DNA of 64,000 nucleotides from Azomonas macrocytogenes (GCF_014191985.1 NZ_JACHXI010000003.1:245697-309696), one strand, 5' to 3'. Shown: positions 27,451 to 36,717, numbered from the stretch's first letter. A program made the numbers and translations. The notes: generated by a model from the letters alone, not told the origin.

Positions 27451-28618
27451 GCAATACCTCCCAGAATGGCGTGGCCAATGGCGGTTGCGGCAAGGCAGGC
27501 AGGGCAGGGTATGTTCCGGGAACGATACCATCGCGTTGCAGGCTGGCAAGCACCCGGTCGGCGAAATCCGGTGCCAGCGCCAGTTTGGTCGGCCAGCCGA
27601 CCAGCAAGGAACCGTGCTCAGCAAGAAAGGCATTGTCCGGCCTGGCCAGCCCCGATTGCGCGGGCTCCGCACGATCCACGCGCAGGGTGGCCCAGCGCGC
27701 TTGCGACAGGTCGATCCAGGGCAGCAGTTCGTGCAATTCCTGCCGGGCTCGCTCGATCTGTGCTGCTTCGTCGCGGGCCACGCCATCAGCCTCGGCCAAC
27801 TCTCCGCCGAGATACCAGACCAGCCGGCCATCGTCGGTCGGATGGCTGGTGATGGTGATGCGTGGCTTGGTTCCGCCGCCCAGGCAATGGGCATAGAGCG
27901 GTTTGAGTGTCGGCGCTTCGACCAGCACCATATGCAGCGGCCGCGTCTGCATGGCCGGCTGTTGCAGGCCCAGCTCGGCCAGCAATTGTGCGTTACCGGC
28001 ACCGGCACAGAATACGATGCGCCGGGCACGAATGGCCCGTTCGTCGACGCGCAGACCGATCAGTTCGCCGGCTTCATATAAAGGCTGGATATGCTCACCA
28101 GCCAGCAGGCTGTTTTCGCTCAGTTGGGCAAGCCGGGCAATCAGGCCGGGCACATCCAGCACCAGCTCGGCCAGCCGATAGGCCTTGCCCTTGAATCCCG
28201 GATGCTGCAATGCCGGTGGCAGGTCGCTGCCCTTGACCTGGTCGACCCGTCCGCGCAGCGCCTTGCTGGCGAAGAAGCCGGCCAGATTGCCGGTCAGGGT
28301 GCCGGGTGACCATAGGTAATGCGCGGCTGATAGCAGGTGGACGCCAGAGAGATCCAGTTCACCCTGGCCGGCCAGGGCCTCGCGCCAGCGCCTGGGCATA
28401 TCCGCGATGGCTTCGGAGGACCCGGTCAATGCACCATGCAGGGCATATTTGGTGCCGCCATGGATGATGCCTTGGGATTTACCGCTTTGCCCGCCACCCA
28501 GCGCCCGCTGCTCCACCAGTACACAGCAATAGCCCAGCCTGCGCAGACGCGCATTCAGCCAGAGGCCGGCGACACCGCCGCCGACGATCAGGACATCTGT
28601 GCCGAAGGATTGGAGCAT
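27434..28618 (-). CDS. FAD-dependent oxidoreductase (DAO family)
   Basis: A 394-residue flavoprotein. The FAD-binding Rossmann motif is at the very start (DVLIVGGGVAGLWLNARLRR), followed by QSGKSQGIIHGGTKYAL, which resembles the glycerol-3-phosphate dehydrogenase/D-amino-acid oxidase superfamily, and FCAGAGNAQLLAELGL. It is the first gene of an operon with the aldo/keto reductase and the 302-residue protein. The arrangement matches a conserved Pseudomonas gene set near waaA, but the pathway is not known. Confidence 0.85.
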   Translation of the reverse strand: MLQSFGTDVLIVGGGVAGLWLNARLRRLGYCCVLVEQRALGGGQSGKSQGIIHGGTKYALHGALTGSSEAIADMPRRWREALAGQGELDLSGVHLLSAAHYLWSPGTLTGNLAGFFASKALRGRVDQVKGSDLPPALQHPGFKGKAYRLAELVLDVPGLIARLAQLSENSLLAGEHIQPLYEAGELIGLRVDERAIRARRIVFCAGAGNAQLLAELGLQQPAMQTRPLHMVLVEAPTLKPLYAHCLGGGTKPRITITSHPTDDGRLVWYLGGELAEADGVARDEAAQIERARQELHELLPWIDLSQARWATLRVDRAEPAQSGLARPDNAFLAEHGSLLVGWPTKLALAPDFADRVLASLQRDGIVPGTYPALPALPQPPLATPFWEVLHAHAA

Positions 28619-28884
28619 TGACAGGGTTCACCAGAAAAATGGCCGGCAGTATAAACACGTCGAATCAGTGGATAAGATGCTTCAAGCTTAGTCTTGGTGC
28701 TGTTTTTTCTATCTAATCGAAAAGTCAAGCCATCTGGATCATAGTTCGCCATTTCTCTGCCTTGACGTAGTGTCGCACTGATGCAGCCCTCGGTCGATTA
28801 GCTGTACTCATGCTGCAGCATGCTCAGGCACGCTTGGCTCTGGATGGTGCCCTCGTTCCTGGCGAGCTGCTAAGCTGCGCGCCC

Positions 28885-30162
28885 ATGACCCGGACCCTCT
28901 ATACCCTGCTGCTTCACCTCGCACTGCCATTGATCGTTTTGCGTCTGCTCTGGCGTGCCCGCCGTGCGCCAGCCTACCGGCAGCGCCTCGGTGAGCGCTT
29001 TGCCTGCGGGTTGCCGGTCATGCGACAGGGCGGCATTTGGGTGCATGCGGTATCGGTCGGCGAGAGCATCGCCGCCGCGCCATTGATCCGCGCATTCAGC
29101 GAGCGCCACCCCGGCTTGCCGATCACGGTCACTTGCATGACGCCGACCGGTTCCGAGCGGATTCGCGCACTCTTCGGTGAGCGCGTCCAGCATTGCTATC
29201 TGCCCTACGACCTACCCTGGGCTGCGGCCCGTTTCATCGAGCATCTGGCACCCAGGCTGGCAGTGATCATGGAAACCGAGCTCTGGCCAAATCATATCCA
29301 TGCTTGTGCCCGGCGAGGCATTCCGATAGCGCTGGCCAATGCCCGCCTGTCTGCACGATCCGCCCGCGGCTACGCTCGTTTCTCCGGCCTCACCCGGCCG
29401 ATGTTGCGCGAAATGAGCTGGATTGCCGCGCAGAGCGAGGTCGAGGCCGAACGTTTTCGTCAGTTGGGCGCCCGGCCCGAGCATGTTGCGGTTACCGGTT
29501 CGATCAAGTTCGATCTGGCCATCGATCCACAGTTGCCGGTGCAGGCCGGATGCCTGCGCGAGCAATGGCATTCGATGGCGCGTCCGACCTGGATCGCTGC
29601 CAGCACCCATGTCGGCGAGGATGAAAGCGTGCTTGCCGCCCATCGCCGGCTGCTCGTCGAGTATCCGCATGCCTTGCTGATCCTGGTGCCGCGTCACCCC
29701 GAGCGTTTCGATACAGTCCAGGCGTTGTGCCAGCGTGAAGGCTTTGCCACTCTCCGGCGTTCCTTTAAACAGGCATTGACGGCGCAGCATCAGGTTTTGC
29801 TGGGCGATACCATGGGCGAATTGCTGTTTCTCTATGCCTTGGCTGATATTGCTTTCGTCGGCGGCAGCCTCGTGCCCAGCGGTGGTCACAATCTGCTGGA
29901 GCCCGCGGCCTTGGGGTTGCCGCTTCTGAGCGGGCCGCATCTGTTCAATTTTCAGGATGTCGCCGCCAAGCTGCGTGAGGCCGGAGCATTGCTGGTGGTC
30001 CAGGATACGGCTTCGCTGGCGCAGCAGGTTGGCGCGCTGTGCGGCGATCCGGCCTTGCGTGCGCAACTGGGGCTCTCCGGCCAGGCCGTGCTGGATGCCA
30101 ACCGTGGCGCCCTGGGCCGTTTGCTCGATGGTTTGGAGCCATGGCTGGGGGGCAATGCTTGA
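28885..30162 (+). CDS. waaA: WaaA, Kdo transferase
   Basis: A 425-residue inner-membrane glycosyltransferase that adds Kdo to lipid IVA. The start at ATG 28885 (MTRTLYTLLLHLALPLIVLR) gives the usual length and an N-terminal membrane anchor. Diagnostic segments are IWVHAVSVGESIAAAPLI, METELWPN, VTGSIKFDLAI and FVGGSLVPSGGHNLLEPAA. It is upstream of WbpV-, WbpL- and WbpM-like genes, giving an LPS gene string. The 266 bases before it carry no other gene. Confidence 0.94.
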   Translation: MTRTLYTLLLHLALPLIVLRLLWRARRAPAYRQRLGERFACGLPVMRQGGIWVHAVSVGESIAAAPLIRAFSERHPGLPITVTCMTPTGSERIRALFGERVQHCYLPYDLPWAAARFIEHLAPRLAVIMETELWPNHIHACARRGIPIALANARLSARSARGYARFSGLTRPMLREMSWIAAQSEVEAERFRQLGARPEHVAVTGSIKFDLAIDPQLPVQAGCLREQWHSMARPTWIAASTHVGEDESVLAAHRRLLVEYPHALLILVPRHPERFDTVQALCQREGFATLRRSFKQALTAQHQVLLGDTMGELLFLYALADIAFVGGSLVPSGGHNLLEPAALGLPLLSGPHLFNFQDVAAKLREAGALLVVQDTASLAQQVGALCGDPALRAQLGLSGQAVLDANRGALGRLLDGLEPWLGGNA

Positions 30163-30208
30163 GCACTTTACTGCTGACCTTGCTTTTCATGGACGAGAGG
30201 AGGTGGAT

Positions 30209-31168
30209 ATGCGTGTCGTGGTGACCGGGGCCAGCGGTTTTGTGGGTCAGGGACTGCTGGGCCCATTGTTGCAGGCCGGCCATCAGGTCACTGCCGTCTC
30301 GCGTGACGCCTTGCCAGGCTTGAATCCGGCAATCGTGCTGAAGACCGTGACCGGTTTGGATGCCGGGCAGGACTGGCAGGAAATTCTGGCGGGACAGGAG
30401 CGAGTCATCCATTGCGCGGCGCGGGTCCATGTAATGGACGACCGGGCTTGCGATCCGTTGACTGAATACCGCAGGGTCAATGTGGCCGGCACTCTCGATC
30501 TGGCCCGGCAGGCAGCGGCTGCCGGGGTCGGGCGTTTCGTTTTCATCAGTACGGTCAAGGTCAACGGCGAACAAACCATTCCAGGCCAACCCTATGCGGC
30601 CGATGATATTCCCGCGCCGGTCGCCGCTTATGGCCTGTCCAAGCTCGAAGCGGAGCAGGGCCTGCAGGCGCTTTGCGCCGCGACGGGCATGGAGTTGGTG
30701 ATCATCCGGCCGGTGCTGGTCTACGGGCCAGGCGTGAAGGCCAATTTCCGCAGTATGATGAAGTGGCTGTATCGAGGCATTCCCTTGCCGCTCGGTGCCA
30801 TCGACAACCGTCGTAGCCTGGTGGCCTTAACGAATCTGGCGGATCTGATCGTGACCTGCGTCGCGCATCCGTCTGCGGCAAACCAGGTATTGCTGGTCAG
30901 CGATGGCGAGGACCTGTCCACTGCCGATTTACTGCATCGCCTGGGGCGCGCACTGGGTCGGCCGGCGCACTTGTTGCCAGTGCCGCCGACGCTTCTTGAA
31001 ACCGGTGCTCGTCTGCTGGGCAAAGCGGCCCTGGCTCAGCGCCTGTGTGGCTCGCTGCAAGTGGATATCGGCAAGACTCGGGCCTTGCTAGGTTGGAATC
31101 CGCCTTTGCGTGTCGAGGCCGCATTACATGAGACGGCCCGCCATTTCCTGGAGCATGAAGTGCTATGA
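30209..31168 (+). CDS. WbpV-like NAD-dependent sugar epimerase/reductase
   Basis: A 319-residue extended SDR enzyme. The start ATG 30209 follows an AGGAGG-type site. It has the NAD motif VTGASGFVGQGLLGPLL, FISTVKVNGEQT, the catalytic YGLSKLEAE (YxxxK), and IIRPVLVYGPGVKANF. WbpV proteins reduce the 4-keto sugar made by WbpM to UDP-QuiNAc; the adjacent WbpL- and WbpM-like genes support this reading. A UDP-sugar 4-epimerase is the alternative. It overlaps the next gene by four bases. Confidence 0.85.
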   Translation: MRVVVTGASGFVGQGLLGPLLQAGHQVTAVSRDALPGLNPAIVLKTVTGLDAGQDWQEILAGQERVIHCAARVHVMDDRACDPLTEYRRVNVAGTLDLARQAAAAGVGRFVFISTVKVNGEQTIPGQPYAADDIPAPVAAYGLSKLEAEQGLQALCAATGMELVIIRPVLVYGPGVKANFRSMMKWLYRGIPLPLGAIDNRRSLVALTNLADLIVTCVAHPSAANQVLLVSDGEDLSTADLLHRLGRALGRPAHLLPVPPTLLETGARLLGKAALAQRLCGSLQVDIGKTRALLGWNPPLRVEAALHETARHFLEHEVL

Positions 31169-32187
31169 GTCTATGGTGGTTGCTACCAGTGGTGGCGGGC
31201 TTGTCCTGGTTGCTCACCGGTGCCCTGCGCCGTTATGCCCTGGCCCGCAGCCTGCTGGATATCCCCAATGCCCGCAGTTCACATTCCGTACCTACGCCGC
31301 GCGGGGGGGGCGTGGCGATCGTACTGAGTTTCCTGCTGGGATTGGCGGTGCTGGGCTGGATGCAGGCCTTGCCGTGGGCGGCGATCTGGGCGCTGGCTGG
31401 CGCTGGCGCGGCAATCGCTATGCTGGGTTTTCTCGACGACCATGGCCACATCGCCGCACGCTGGCGTTTGCTGGGCCATTTCGCGGCAGCGGCCTGGGTG
31501 CTGTTCTGGTTGCATGGCTTGCCGCCTCTGGTTGTCTGGGGAACTGCCTGGGATGCCGGTTGGCTGGGCGATCTGCTGGCCGCCGTTTACCTGGTCTGGC
31601 TGCTCAATCTCTACAATTTCATGGATGGTCTCGACGGTATCGCCAGCGTCGAGGGGATCTGCGTCTGCCTGGGCGCCGCTTTGCTTTGCGCTTTGACGGA
31701 GTCGGTAGCCGACGGTTCGGCCGAGCTGCTGCTGGCCAGTGCCATAGCCGGATTTCTCTTCTGGAATGTTCCGCCAGCCAGGATTTTCATGGGCGATGCC
31801 GGGAGCGGCTTTCTTGGTATCGTGCTGGGTACGCTTTCCCTGCAGGCAGCCTGGGTCGCGCCCGAACTGTTCTGGAGCTGGCTGATTCTGCTCGGTGTCT
31901 TTGTGGTCGATGCGACGGTTACGCTATTGCGCCGCCTGTCGCGCGCAGAAAAGATTTATCTCGCACATCGCAGTCATGCCTATCAGTATGCTTCACGGCG
32001 CTACGGTTGCCATCTGCCGGTAACACTGGGTGTGGCGGCGATCAACTTGATCTGGTTGCTGCCGCTGGCCTTATGGGTGGGCAGCGGCAGACTCGATGGC
32101 CTGTCTGGCTTGCTGATTGCCTATTTGCCGCTGGCATACCTGGCACTGAAATTCCGGGCTGGCGAGCCCGAAACTGGTCGAGCCTGA
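31165..32187 (+). CDS. wbpL: WbpL-like undecaprenyl-phosphate sugar-1-phosphate transferase
   Basis: A 340-residue polytopic membrane protein of glycosyltransferase family 4 (WecA/MraY type). About ten hydrophobic segments are visible. Conserved loops are SHSVPTPRGGGVAIV, MLGFLDDHGHIAARWRL (the Asp pair), NLYNFMDGLDGIAS, RIFMGDAGSGFLG and a His-rich loop YLAHRSHAYQY. It starts O-antigen synthesis by moving a HexNAc-phosphate (FucNAc or QuiNAc in relatives) to undecaprenyl phosphate. The start overlaps the previous gene, so they are coupled. Confidence 0.9.
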   Translation: MSLWWLLPVVAGLSWLLTGALRRYALARSLLDIPNARSSHSVPTPRGGGVAIVLSFLLGLAVLGWMQALPWAAIWALAGAGAAIAMLGFLDDHGHIAARWRLLGHFAAAAWVLFWLHGLPPLVVWGTAWDAGWLGDLLAAVYLVWLLNLYNFMDGLDGIASVEGICVCLGAALLCALTESVADGSAELLLASAIAGFLFWNVPPARIFMGDAGSGFLGIVLGTLSLQAAWVAPELFWSWLILLGVFVVDATVTLLRRLSRAEKIYLAHRSHAYQYASRRYGCHLPVTLGVAAINLIWLLPLALWVGSGRLDGLSGLLIAYLPLAYLALKFRAGEPETGRA

Positions 32188-32312
32188 TGATTTTGTGTGG
32201 TCGATCGAACTTGCGGTGTTCTACGCTTGCCTGAAATGGCAAGCTCGCGTTTGCTGGAAGCGATAACCGGAGCAGATCGTGTTCTGGCCCAAATCTTCAT
32301 CGGAAAGCAGCC

Positions 32313-34337
32313 ATGATTCGTGAAAAACTACAACGCTTGCCCCGGCGACAGAAACGTTTTGTACAACTGGCTGTCGACGTCCTGTTGATCTGGCTGGCGC
32401 TCTGGCTGGCCTTCTACCTGCGCCTGGGAGCCGTGGCCAGGATCGAGCCATTCGGTGGGCACGCCTGGTTGTTCGCCATTGCTCCCTGTCTGGCATTGCC
32501 GTTATTCATCCGCTTCGGCATGTACCGCGCGGTGATGCGTTATGTGGGCAGCGATGCTCTGATCGCCATTGCCAAGGCGGTAACCCTTGCTTCGCTGCTG
32601 CTCGCCCTGGCGGTCTACTGGTACGGCAACTCGCCTGTACTGGTGCCGCGCTCGATGGTGTTCAACTACTGGTGGTTGAGCCTGGTCCTGCTCGGTGGCC
32701 TGCGCCTGCTGATGCGGCAGTTCTTTCTTGGGGACTGGTACAGCGTGGCGCTGCCTTTCATCACCAGTCGCAACGACGGGCTACCGCGAGTTGCTATCTA
32801 TGGTGCCGGTTGTGCGGGCAACCAGTTGCTGGCAGCCCTGCGGGCTGGCGAATCGATCCGCCCGGTCGCATTCATCGATGATGATGGCAGTATCGCCAAC
32901 CGGATTATTGCCGGGTTGCGAGTCTACAAGCCCAAGCATCTCCAGCAGATGATCGATGAAACCGGCGCAACGGAAATACTCCTGGCCATTCCCTCTATCT
33001 CCCGCGCCCGGCGGCGGGAAATCCTCAATTGTCTGGAAGCCTATCCCCTGCGGATTCGCTCGGTACCGAATTTTTCGGAGCTGACCAGCGGGCGTGTCCG
33101 AGTGGAAGATTTGCAGGAGGTTGACATCGCCGACCTGCTGGGGCGTGATGCAGTGGAGCCGCGTGCCGATCTGCTCGAACGCTGCATTCGCGGCCAGGTA
33201 GTCATGGTGACCGGTGCTGGCGGTTCCATCGGCGCGGAGTTGTGCCGGCAGATTCTCAGCCAGGACCCTTGTGCCCTGATCCTGCTGGAGCACTGCGAAT
33301 TCAATCTCTACAACATCCATCGCGAGCTGGAGCAGCGCATCCGCCTCGAATCCCTGAGTGTCCATCTGGTCCCGATTCTTGGTTCCATCCGTAATCCTGT
33401 ACGGCTACTGGATATCATGCGTACCTGGAGTGTGGAAACCGTCTACCATGCTGCCGCCTATAAGCACGTCCCCATCGTTGAGCACAATATCTCCGAAGGT
33501 GTGCTGAACAATGTGCTGGGAACGGTATATGCCGCTCAGGCCGCGATCCAGGCGCGCGTGCGGCATTTTGTGCTGATTTCGACCGACAAGGCGGTGCGTC
33601 CGACCAATGTGATGGGCAGCACCAAGCGCCTGGCCGAAATGGTCCTGCAGGCGCTCAGCAAGGAAGTGGCTCCGGTGCTCTATGGCGACCACGCCTGCGT
33701 GCACCAGGTCAACAAGACGCACTTCACCATGGTGCGCTTCGGTAACGTGCTGGGCTCTTCCGGCTCGGTTATTCCCCTGTTTCGCGAGCAGATCCAGCGG
33801 GGTGGGCCGATCACCGTGACCCATCCGAAGATCACCCGATACTTCATGACCATCCCGGAAGCCGCGCAGTTGGTCATTCAGGCGGGGGCGATGGGGCGTG
33901 GCGGCGATGTCTTCGTGCTGGACATGGGCGAGTCGGTGCGCATCGTCGAGCTGGCGGAAAAACTGGTCAGGCTATCCGGCCTCACGGTGCGGGACGAAAA
34001 CAATCCTCAAGGGGATATCGCCATCAAATTCACCGGCTTGCGTCCGGGTGAAAAACTCTATGAAGAGTTGTTGATCGGCGCCAACGTGACGCCCACGGAT
34101 CACCCCATGATCATGTCCGCGCACGAGGAACACCTGCCCTGGGACCAGTTTCGACACGTGTTGGGGGATCTGATCGGAGCGGTAGAGCAGGACGACTTCC
34201 AGCGTATCCGCCAAATTCTTCGCAGCAAGGTCAACGGCTACAACCCGCAAGGCGAAATCGTCGACTGGGTTCATAAGCAGCGTCAACTGAGCGAGGTCGA
34301 AACGAATTCCAGGGAAGAAAGCGGTTTCGGTGCCTGA
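32313..34337 (+). CDS. wbpM: WbpM-like UDP-HexNAc 4,6-dehydratase
   Basis: A 674-residue membrane-bound nucleotide-sugar dehydratase. The N terminus has four hydrophobic segments (VDVLLIWLALWLAFYLRLG and others) and a first Rossmann domain (VAIYGAGCAGNQLL). The catalytic SDR domain from about residue 295 has VTGAGGSIGAELCRQI, HAAAYKHVPIVE, STDKAVRPTNVMGSTKRLAE (the altered SMK catalytic triad typical of this family), and RFGNVLGSSGSVIP. It makes the 4-keto-6-deoxy precursor of FucNAc, QuiNAc or related sugars. It is the last gene of the waaA-side cluster. Confidence 0.93.
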   Translation: MIREKLQRLPRRQKRFVQLAVDVLLIWLALWLAFYLRLGAVARIEPFGGHAWLFAIAPCLALPLFIRFGMYRAVMRYVGSDALIAIAKAVTLASLLLALAVYWYGNSPVLVPRSMVFNYWWLSLVLLGGLRLLMRQFFLGDWYSVALPFITSRNDGLPRVAIYGAGCAGNQLLAALRAGESIRPVAFIDDDGSIANRIIAGLRVYKPKHLQQMIDETGATEILLAIPSISRARRREILNCLEAYPLRIRSVPNFSELTSGRVRVEDLQEVDIADLLGRDAVEPRADLLERCIRGQVVMVTGAGGSIGAELCRQILSQDPCALILLEHCEFNLYNIHRELEQRIRLESLSVHLVPILGSIRNPVRLLDIMRTWSVETVYHAAAYKHVPIVEHNISEGVLNNVLGTVYAAQAAIQARVRHFVLISTDKAVRPTNVMGSTKRLAEMVLQALSKEVAPVLYGDHACVHQVNKTHFTMVRFGNVLGSSGSVIPLFREQIQRGGPITVTHPKITRYFMTIPEAAQLVIQAGAMGRGGDVFVLDMGESVRIVELAEKLVRLSGLTVRDENNPQGDIAIKFTGLRPGEKLYEELLIGANVTPTDHPMIMSAHEEHLPWDQFRHVLGDLIGAVEQDDFQRIRQILRSKVNGYNPQGEIVDWVHKQRQLSEVETNSREESGFGA

Positions 34338-34412
34338 TCCGATTTCCAGGCCAGGATGAATCCGGGCCTGGAAACCAGTTCTTGGTTCGATCTTCAATAA
34401 TCGCTTACAGCC

Positions 34413-35738
34413 TCAGGGTGCCGGAGTGATCCGCCATACAACATTGCCCACATCGTCCGCCACCAGTACCGCTCCTGCCTTGTCGATTTCCACCCCGACA
34501 GGCCGGCCAAATGCCTCGCCTTTTTCGTCGTCGATAAAGCCGGTGAGAATATCTTCTGGAGGGCCGGCAGGACGGCCTTGATCATCGAAGGGGACGAATA
34601 TCACTTTGTAGCCACTGCGTGGCTTGCGGTTCCAGGAACCATGCTGGCCGATGAAAGCACCATTGCGATAATGTTCCGATAGCAGGCTGCCCTCATAAAA
34701 GGCCAGGCCGAGCGAGGCCGTATGCGAACCGAGCGCATAGTCCGGCACGATGGACTTTGCCACCAGATCCGGGCGCTGCGGTTTGATGCGCACATCGACA
34801 TGCTGGCCGTAGTAGCTGTAAGGCCAGCCGTAGAAGCCACCGTCCTGCACCGAGGTCATATAGTCCGGCACCAGATCACTGCCGATTTCATCGCGCTCGT
34901 TGACCACTACCCAGAGTGCGTTGCTGCGTGGCTGCCAGGCCGGACCGTTGGGATTGCGCAGGCCGGATGCGAACAGCCGGGTCTGGCCATTGCCCGGATC
35001 GACTTCGAGTATGGCAGCGCGATTTTCCTCTATGTCCATGCCGTGTTCGGCGACGTTGCTGTTGGAGCCTACCGTGACATACAGCTTGCTGCCGTCGGGA
35101 CTGGCGATCAGATCCTTGGTCCAGTGATGATTGCGCGGCCCGGCTGGTAGGTCAGCTACTTTCACGCCTTGTGCCGTGATTTTCGTCTCACCTTCCTTAT
35201 AGGGAAAACGGACGATGGCATCCGTATTGGCCACGTATAGCTGATCGCCTACCAGAGCCATGCCAAAGGGTGAATTGAGGTTTTCCAGCAGCGGCGTGCG
35301 GGTTTCCGCGATGCCATCGCCATTTTCGTCACGCAGCAGAGTGATCCGGTTCGCACTGGGTGTGCTGGCACCAACGCGGCTTTTCACTTGTGCAGCGACC
35401 CAATCGCGAATGCCGCTGCTGCTGTCGTCGGTCTTGGGCGGAGCATTCGTCTCGGCGACCAGCACATCGCCATTAGGCAACGACAACAGCGTACGAGGAT
35501 GCTCGAGCCCGACAGCAAACGCGGTTACCTGCAAGCCGGCAGCCACGCTAGGTTGCTTGCCTTGAGGCCAGCCGACCGCCTCGGCGATGTGCACCGTCGG
35601 GATAAAGGTCGAGTTCGGTTCGGGAAGTTTCGGTTGCGGGCCATAGCCTTCGCTGACCGGTAGCTTGGCACTTTCGCCGCAGCCACCGAGGGCCAGCAAT
35701 AGCGGAGTACCGATGAGGAGGGGAGTGAAACGTGACAT
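34413..35738 (-). CDS. PQQ-type sugar (sorbosone-like) dehydrogenase, lipoprotein
   Basis: A 441-residue exported protein. Lipobox LALGGC near residue 20 predicts a lipoprotein. It belongs to the six-bladed beta-propeller family of soluble aldose/L-sorbosone dehydrogenases: [65 protein letters not shown] and [19 protein letters not shown]. The family uses PQQ and calcium to oxidise sugars in the periplasm. GGAG sits eight bases before the ATG. It is monocistronic and convergent to the WbpM gene. Confidence 0.88.
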   Translation of the reverse strand: MSRFTPLLIGTPLLLALGGCGESAKLPVSEGYGPQPKLPEPNSTFIPTVHIAEAVGWPQGKQPSVAAGLQVTAFAVGLEHPRTLLSLPNGDVLVAETNAPPKTDDSSSGIRDWVAAQVKSRVGASTPSANRITLLRDENGDGIAETRTPLLENLNSPFGMALVGDQLYVANTDAIVRFPYKEGETKITAQGVKVADLPAGPRNHHWTKDLIASPDGSKLYVTVGSNSNVAEHGMDIEENRAAILEVDPGNGQTRLFASGLRNPNGPAWQPRSNALWVVVNERDEIGSDLVPDYMTSVQDGGFYGWPYSYYGQHVDVRIKPQRPDLVAKSIVPDYALGSHTASLGLAFYEGSLLSEHYRNGAFIGQHGSWNRKPRSGYKVIFVPFDDQGRPAGPPEDILTGFIDDEKGEAFGRPVGVEIDKAGAVLVADDVGNVVWRITPAP

Positions 35739-36252
35739 GGTTCTGTCTCCAGAGAGATTATCGATCCGGCTTGGTGAATGCCGCGCGGTAGCAGTGAACT
35801 ACTCGCCTTCCGGCACGATTGCGGGACGAAGACGAGTGACCATGTTTGTAGAGTGCTGGCCGCGCTGGTGGTTTCGCTTATTTACCAGGCTGGCTGAACA
35901 GCTTGCGGCCCCTGTCGATAATCTTCCGGTCTTCCTACGCAGGTTTCTATGCGCATAATTCCCAGTCTCGGCAATCTAGTCGGGAATCGTCACTCACCAC
36001 TAATCCAGAAACCTGATGTCACTATTCCATTAGAATTGATCAGCGTGCGTGGTTGTCACGATGGAAGTCACAGTGGTGCGTGTGGGGATGGTGTGGGCGG
36101 TGCGCTTGAATGGCCTGTTCGTCGTAGAGTTTGATTGCCAAGTCGAAGCCAATGAGTTTGCAGCCCTGCTATCCAGGCGGATCAATATCCCACTAAAATC
36201 ATCTGGAATTACTTGGGCATTGCCGTAGTCATGCTGCAGCGTCTGCACAAAC
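35739..36252. other. Gene-poor region upstream of sugar dehydrogenase
   Basis: 514 bases of lower GC content than the flanks. I see no conserved gene apart from one weak small ORF at 36061-36228 (listed). It must contain the promoter of the sugar dehydrogenase gene. Confidence 0.6.
36061..36228 (+). CDS. Small hypothetical ORF
   Basis: A 55-residue frame with ordinary composition (MEVTVVRVGMVWAVRLNGLF, then VVEFDCQVEANEFAALL, ending in GITWALP). It has no clear ribosome-binding site and no recognised family. It converges on the Rsm-like RNA gene, 25 bases from that terminator. It may be a real small protein or chance. Confidence 0.25.
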   Translation: MEVTVVRVGMVWAVRLNGLFVVEFDCQVEANEFAALLSRRINIPLKSSGITWALP

Positions 36253-36282
36253 AAAAAAGCGACGGGAGTTTATTCCCGTCGC
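36253..36282 (-). terminator. Rho-independent terminator of the Rsm-like RNA
   Basis: GCGACGGGA pairs with TCCCGTCGC over a short loop, followed on the minus strand by six Ts. Confidence 0.85.
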
Positions 36283-36387
36283 CTTCATGTGTTACCGCTT
36301 CCTTGGTCATCGTCCTGATGCTGCTGCGTCCTGCAACGTTCCTTGGCGTTCACTTCTAGCCACTAGCTTCGATCCTTTGAGGCTGCT
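36253..36387 (-). ncRNA. Rsm-family (RsmX/Y/Z-like) regulatory RNA
   Basis: A predicted RNA of about 135 nucleotides. It contains repeated GGA motifs in small hairpins: AAAGGATCG, CCAAGGAACG, TTGCAGGACGCAGC, CATCAGGACGATGA and CCAAGGAAGCGG, then a terminator. CATCAGGACGATG is the hairpin repeat I know from RsmZ. A TATAGT -10 box ends seven bases before the inferred start, and a GacA-type upstream site lies about 65 bases before it. Such RNAs sequester RsmA/CsrA proteins. The family is well supported; which paralogue it is cannot be said. Confidence 0.8.
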
Positions 36388-36393
36388 GTGGTC

Positions 36394-36399
36394 ACTATA
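36394..36399 (-). promoter_or_regulatory. -10 box of the Rsm-like RNA
   Basis: TATAGT on the minus strand, with a possible TTGCTG -35 element 16 bases upstream. It places transcription start near 36387. Confidence 0.6.
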
Positions 36400-36443
36400 G
36401 CGAGGCAGCCAGCCTCAGCAAATAAGCTAAATGCTTCGCGTCG

Positions 36444-36461
36444 TGTAAGCCTTTACTGACA
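36444..36461 (-). promoter_or_regulatory. GacA-type upstream activating sequence
   Basis: The plus strand reads TGTAAG-N6-CTGACA, one mismatch from the palindromic GacA site TGTAAG-N6-CTTACA. It is centred about 65 bases before the predicted start of the Rsm-like RNA, the normal position for this site in Pseudomonas. Confidence 0.75.
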
Positions 36462-36563
36462 GATCCGTTTTCATAGCCAGGGCGACAGGCCACGGTCGCG
36501 CCGGTGTACTCGTGCAAGGCAGCACCGGTGGTCCAGCCCCTACATGGGCTGCGCCCGGAAACG

Positions 36564-36591
36564 AAAAAGGGCTAGCTTTCGCTAACCCTTT
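36564..36591 (-). terminator. Terminator after tRNA-Met
   Basis: AAGGGTTAGC and GCTAGCCCTT form a near-perfect stem with a GAAA loop, followed by a T-run on the minus strand, about eight bases after the tRNA CCA end. Confidence 0.85.
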
Positions 36592-36598
36592 GAAATGA

Positions 36599-36675
36599 TG
36601 GTGGCTACGCAGGGACTTGAACCCCGGACCTCAGCATTATGAATGCCGCGCTCTAACCAGCTGAGCTACGTAGCC
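36599..36675 (-). tRNA. tRNA-Met (CAT), elongator
   Basis: 77 nucleotides including the encoded CCA. The acceptor stem is GGCTACG/CGTAGCC, the D arm is GCTCAGCTGGTTAGAGC, the anticodon loop is TTCATAA, and the T arm contains GGTTCAAGTCC. The first acceptor pair (G-C) argues for an elongator rather than an initiator tRNA. In P. aeruginosa a tRNA-Met lies directly after ychF; here the restriction island separates them. Confidence 0.95.
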
Positions 36676-36688
36676 ATTCGAGGCGCGC

Positions 36689-36717
36689 ATTATTCTCAAG
36701 CAAAATATATCTGTCAA
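36689..36717 (-). promoter_or_regulatory. Sigma-70 promoter of tRNA-Met
   Basis: TTGACA (-35, 36712-36717) and AATAAT (-10, 36689-36694) on the minus strand are separated by 17 bases, just ahead of the tRNA. The island boundary must lie beyond this intact promoter. Confidence 0.8.

Noticed and set aside
36495..36560. Inverted CCGGTG/CACCGG and AGCCC/GGGCT repeats near tRNA-Met
   Set aside because: Short arms with no T-run or gene context; I could not support a terminator or RNA.
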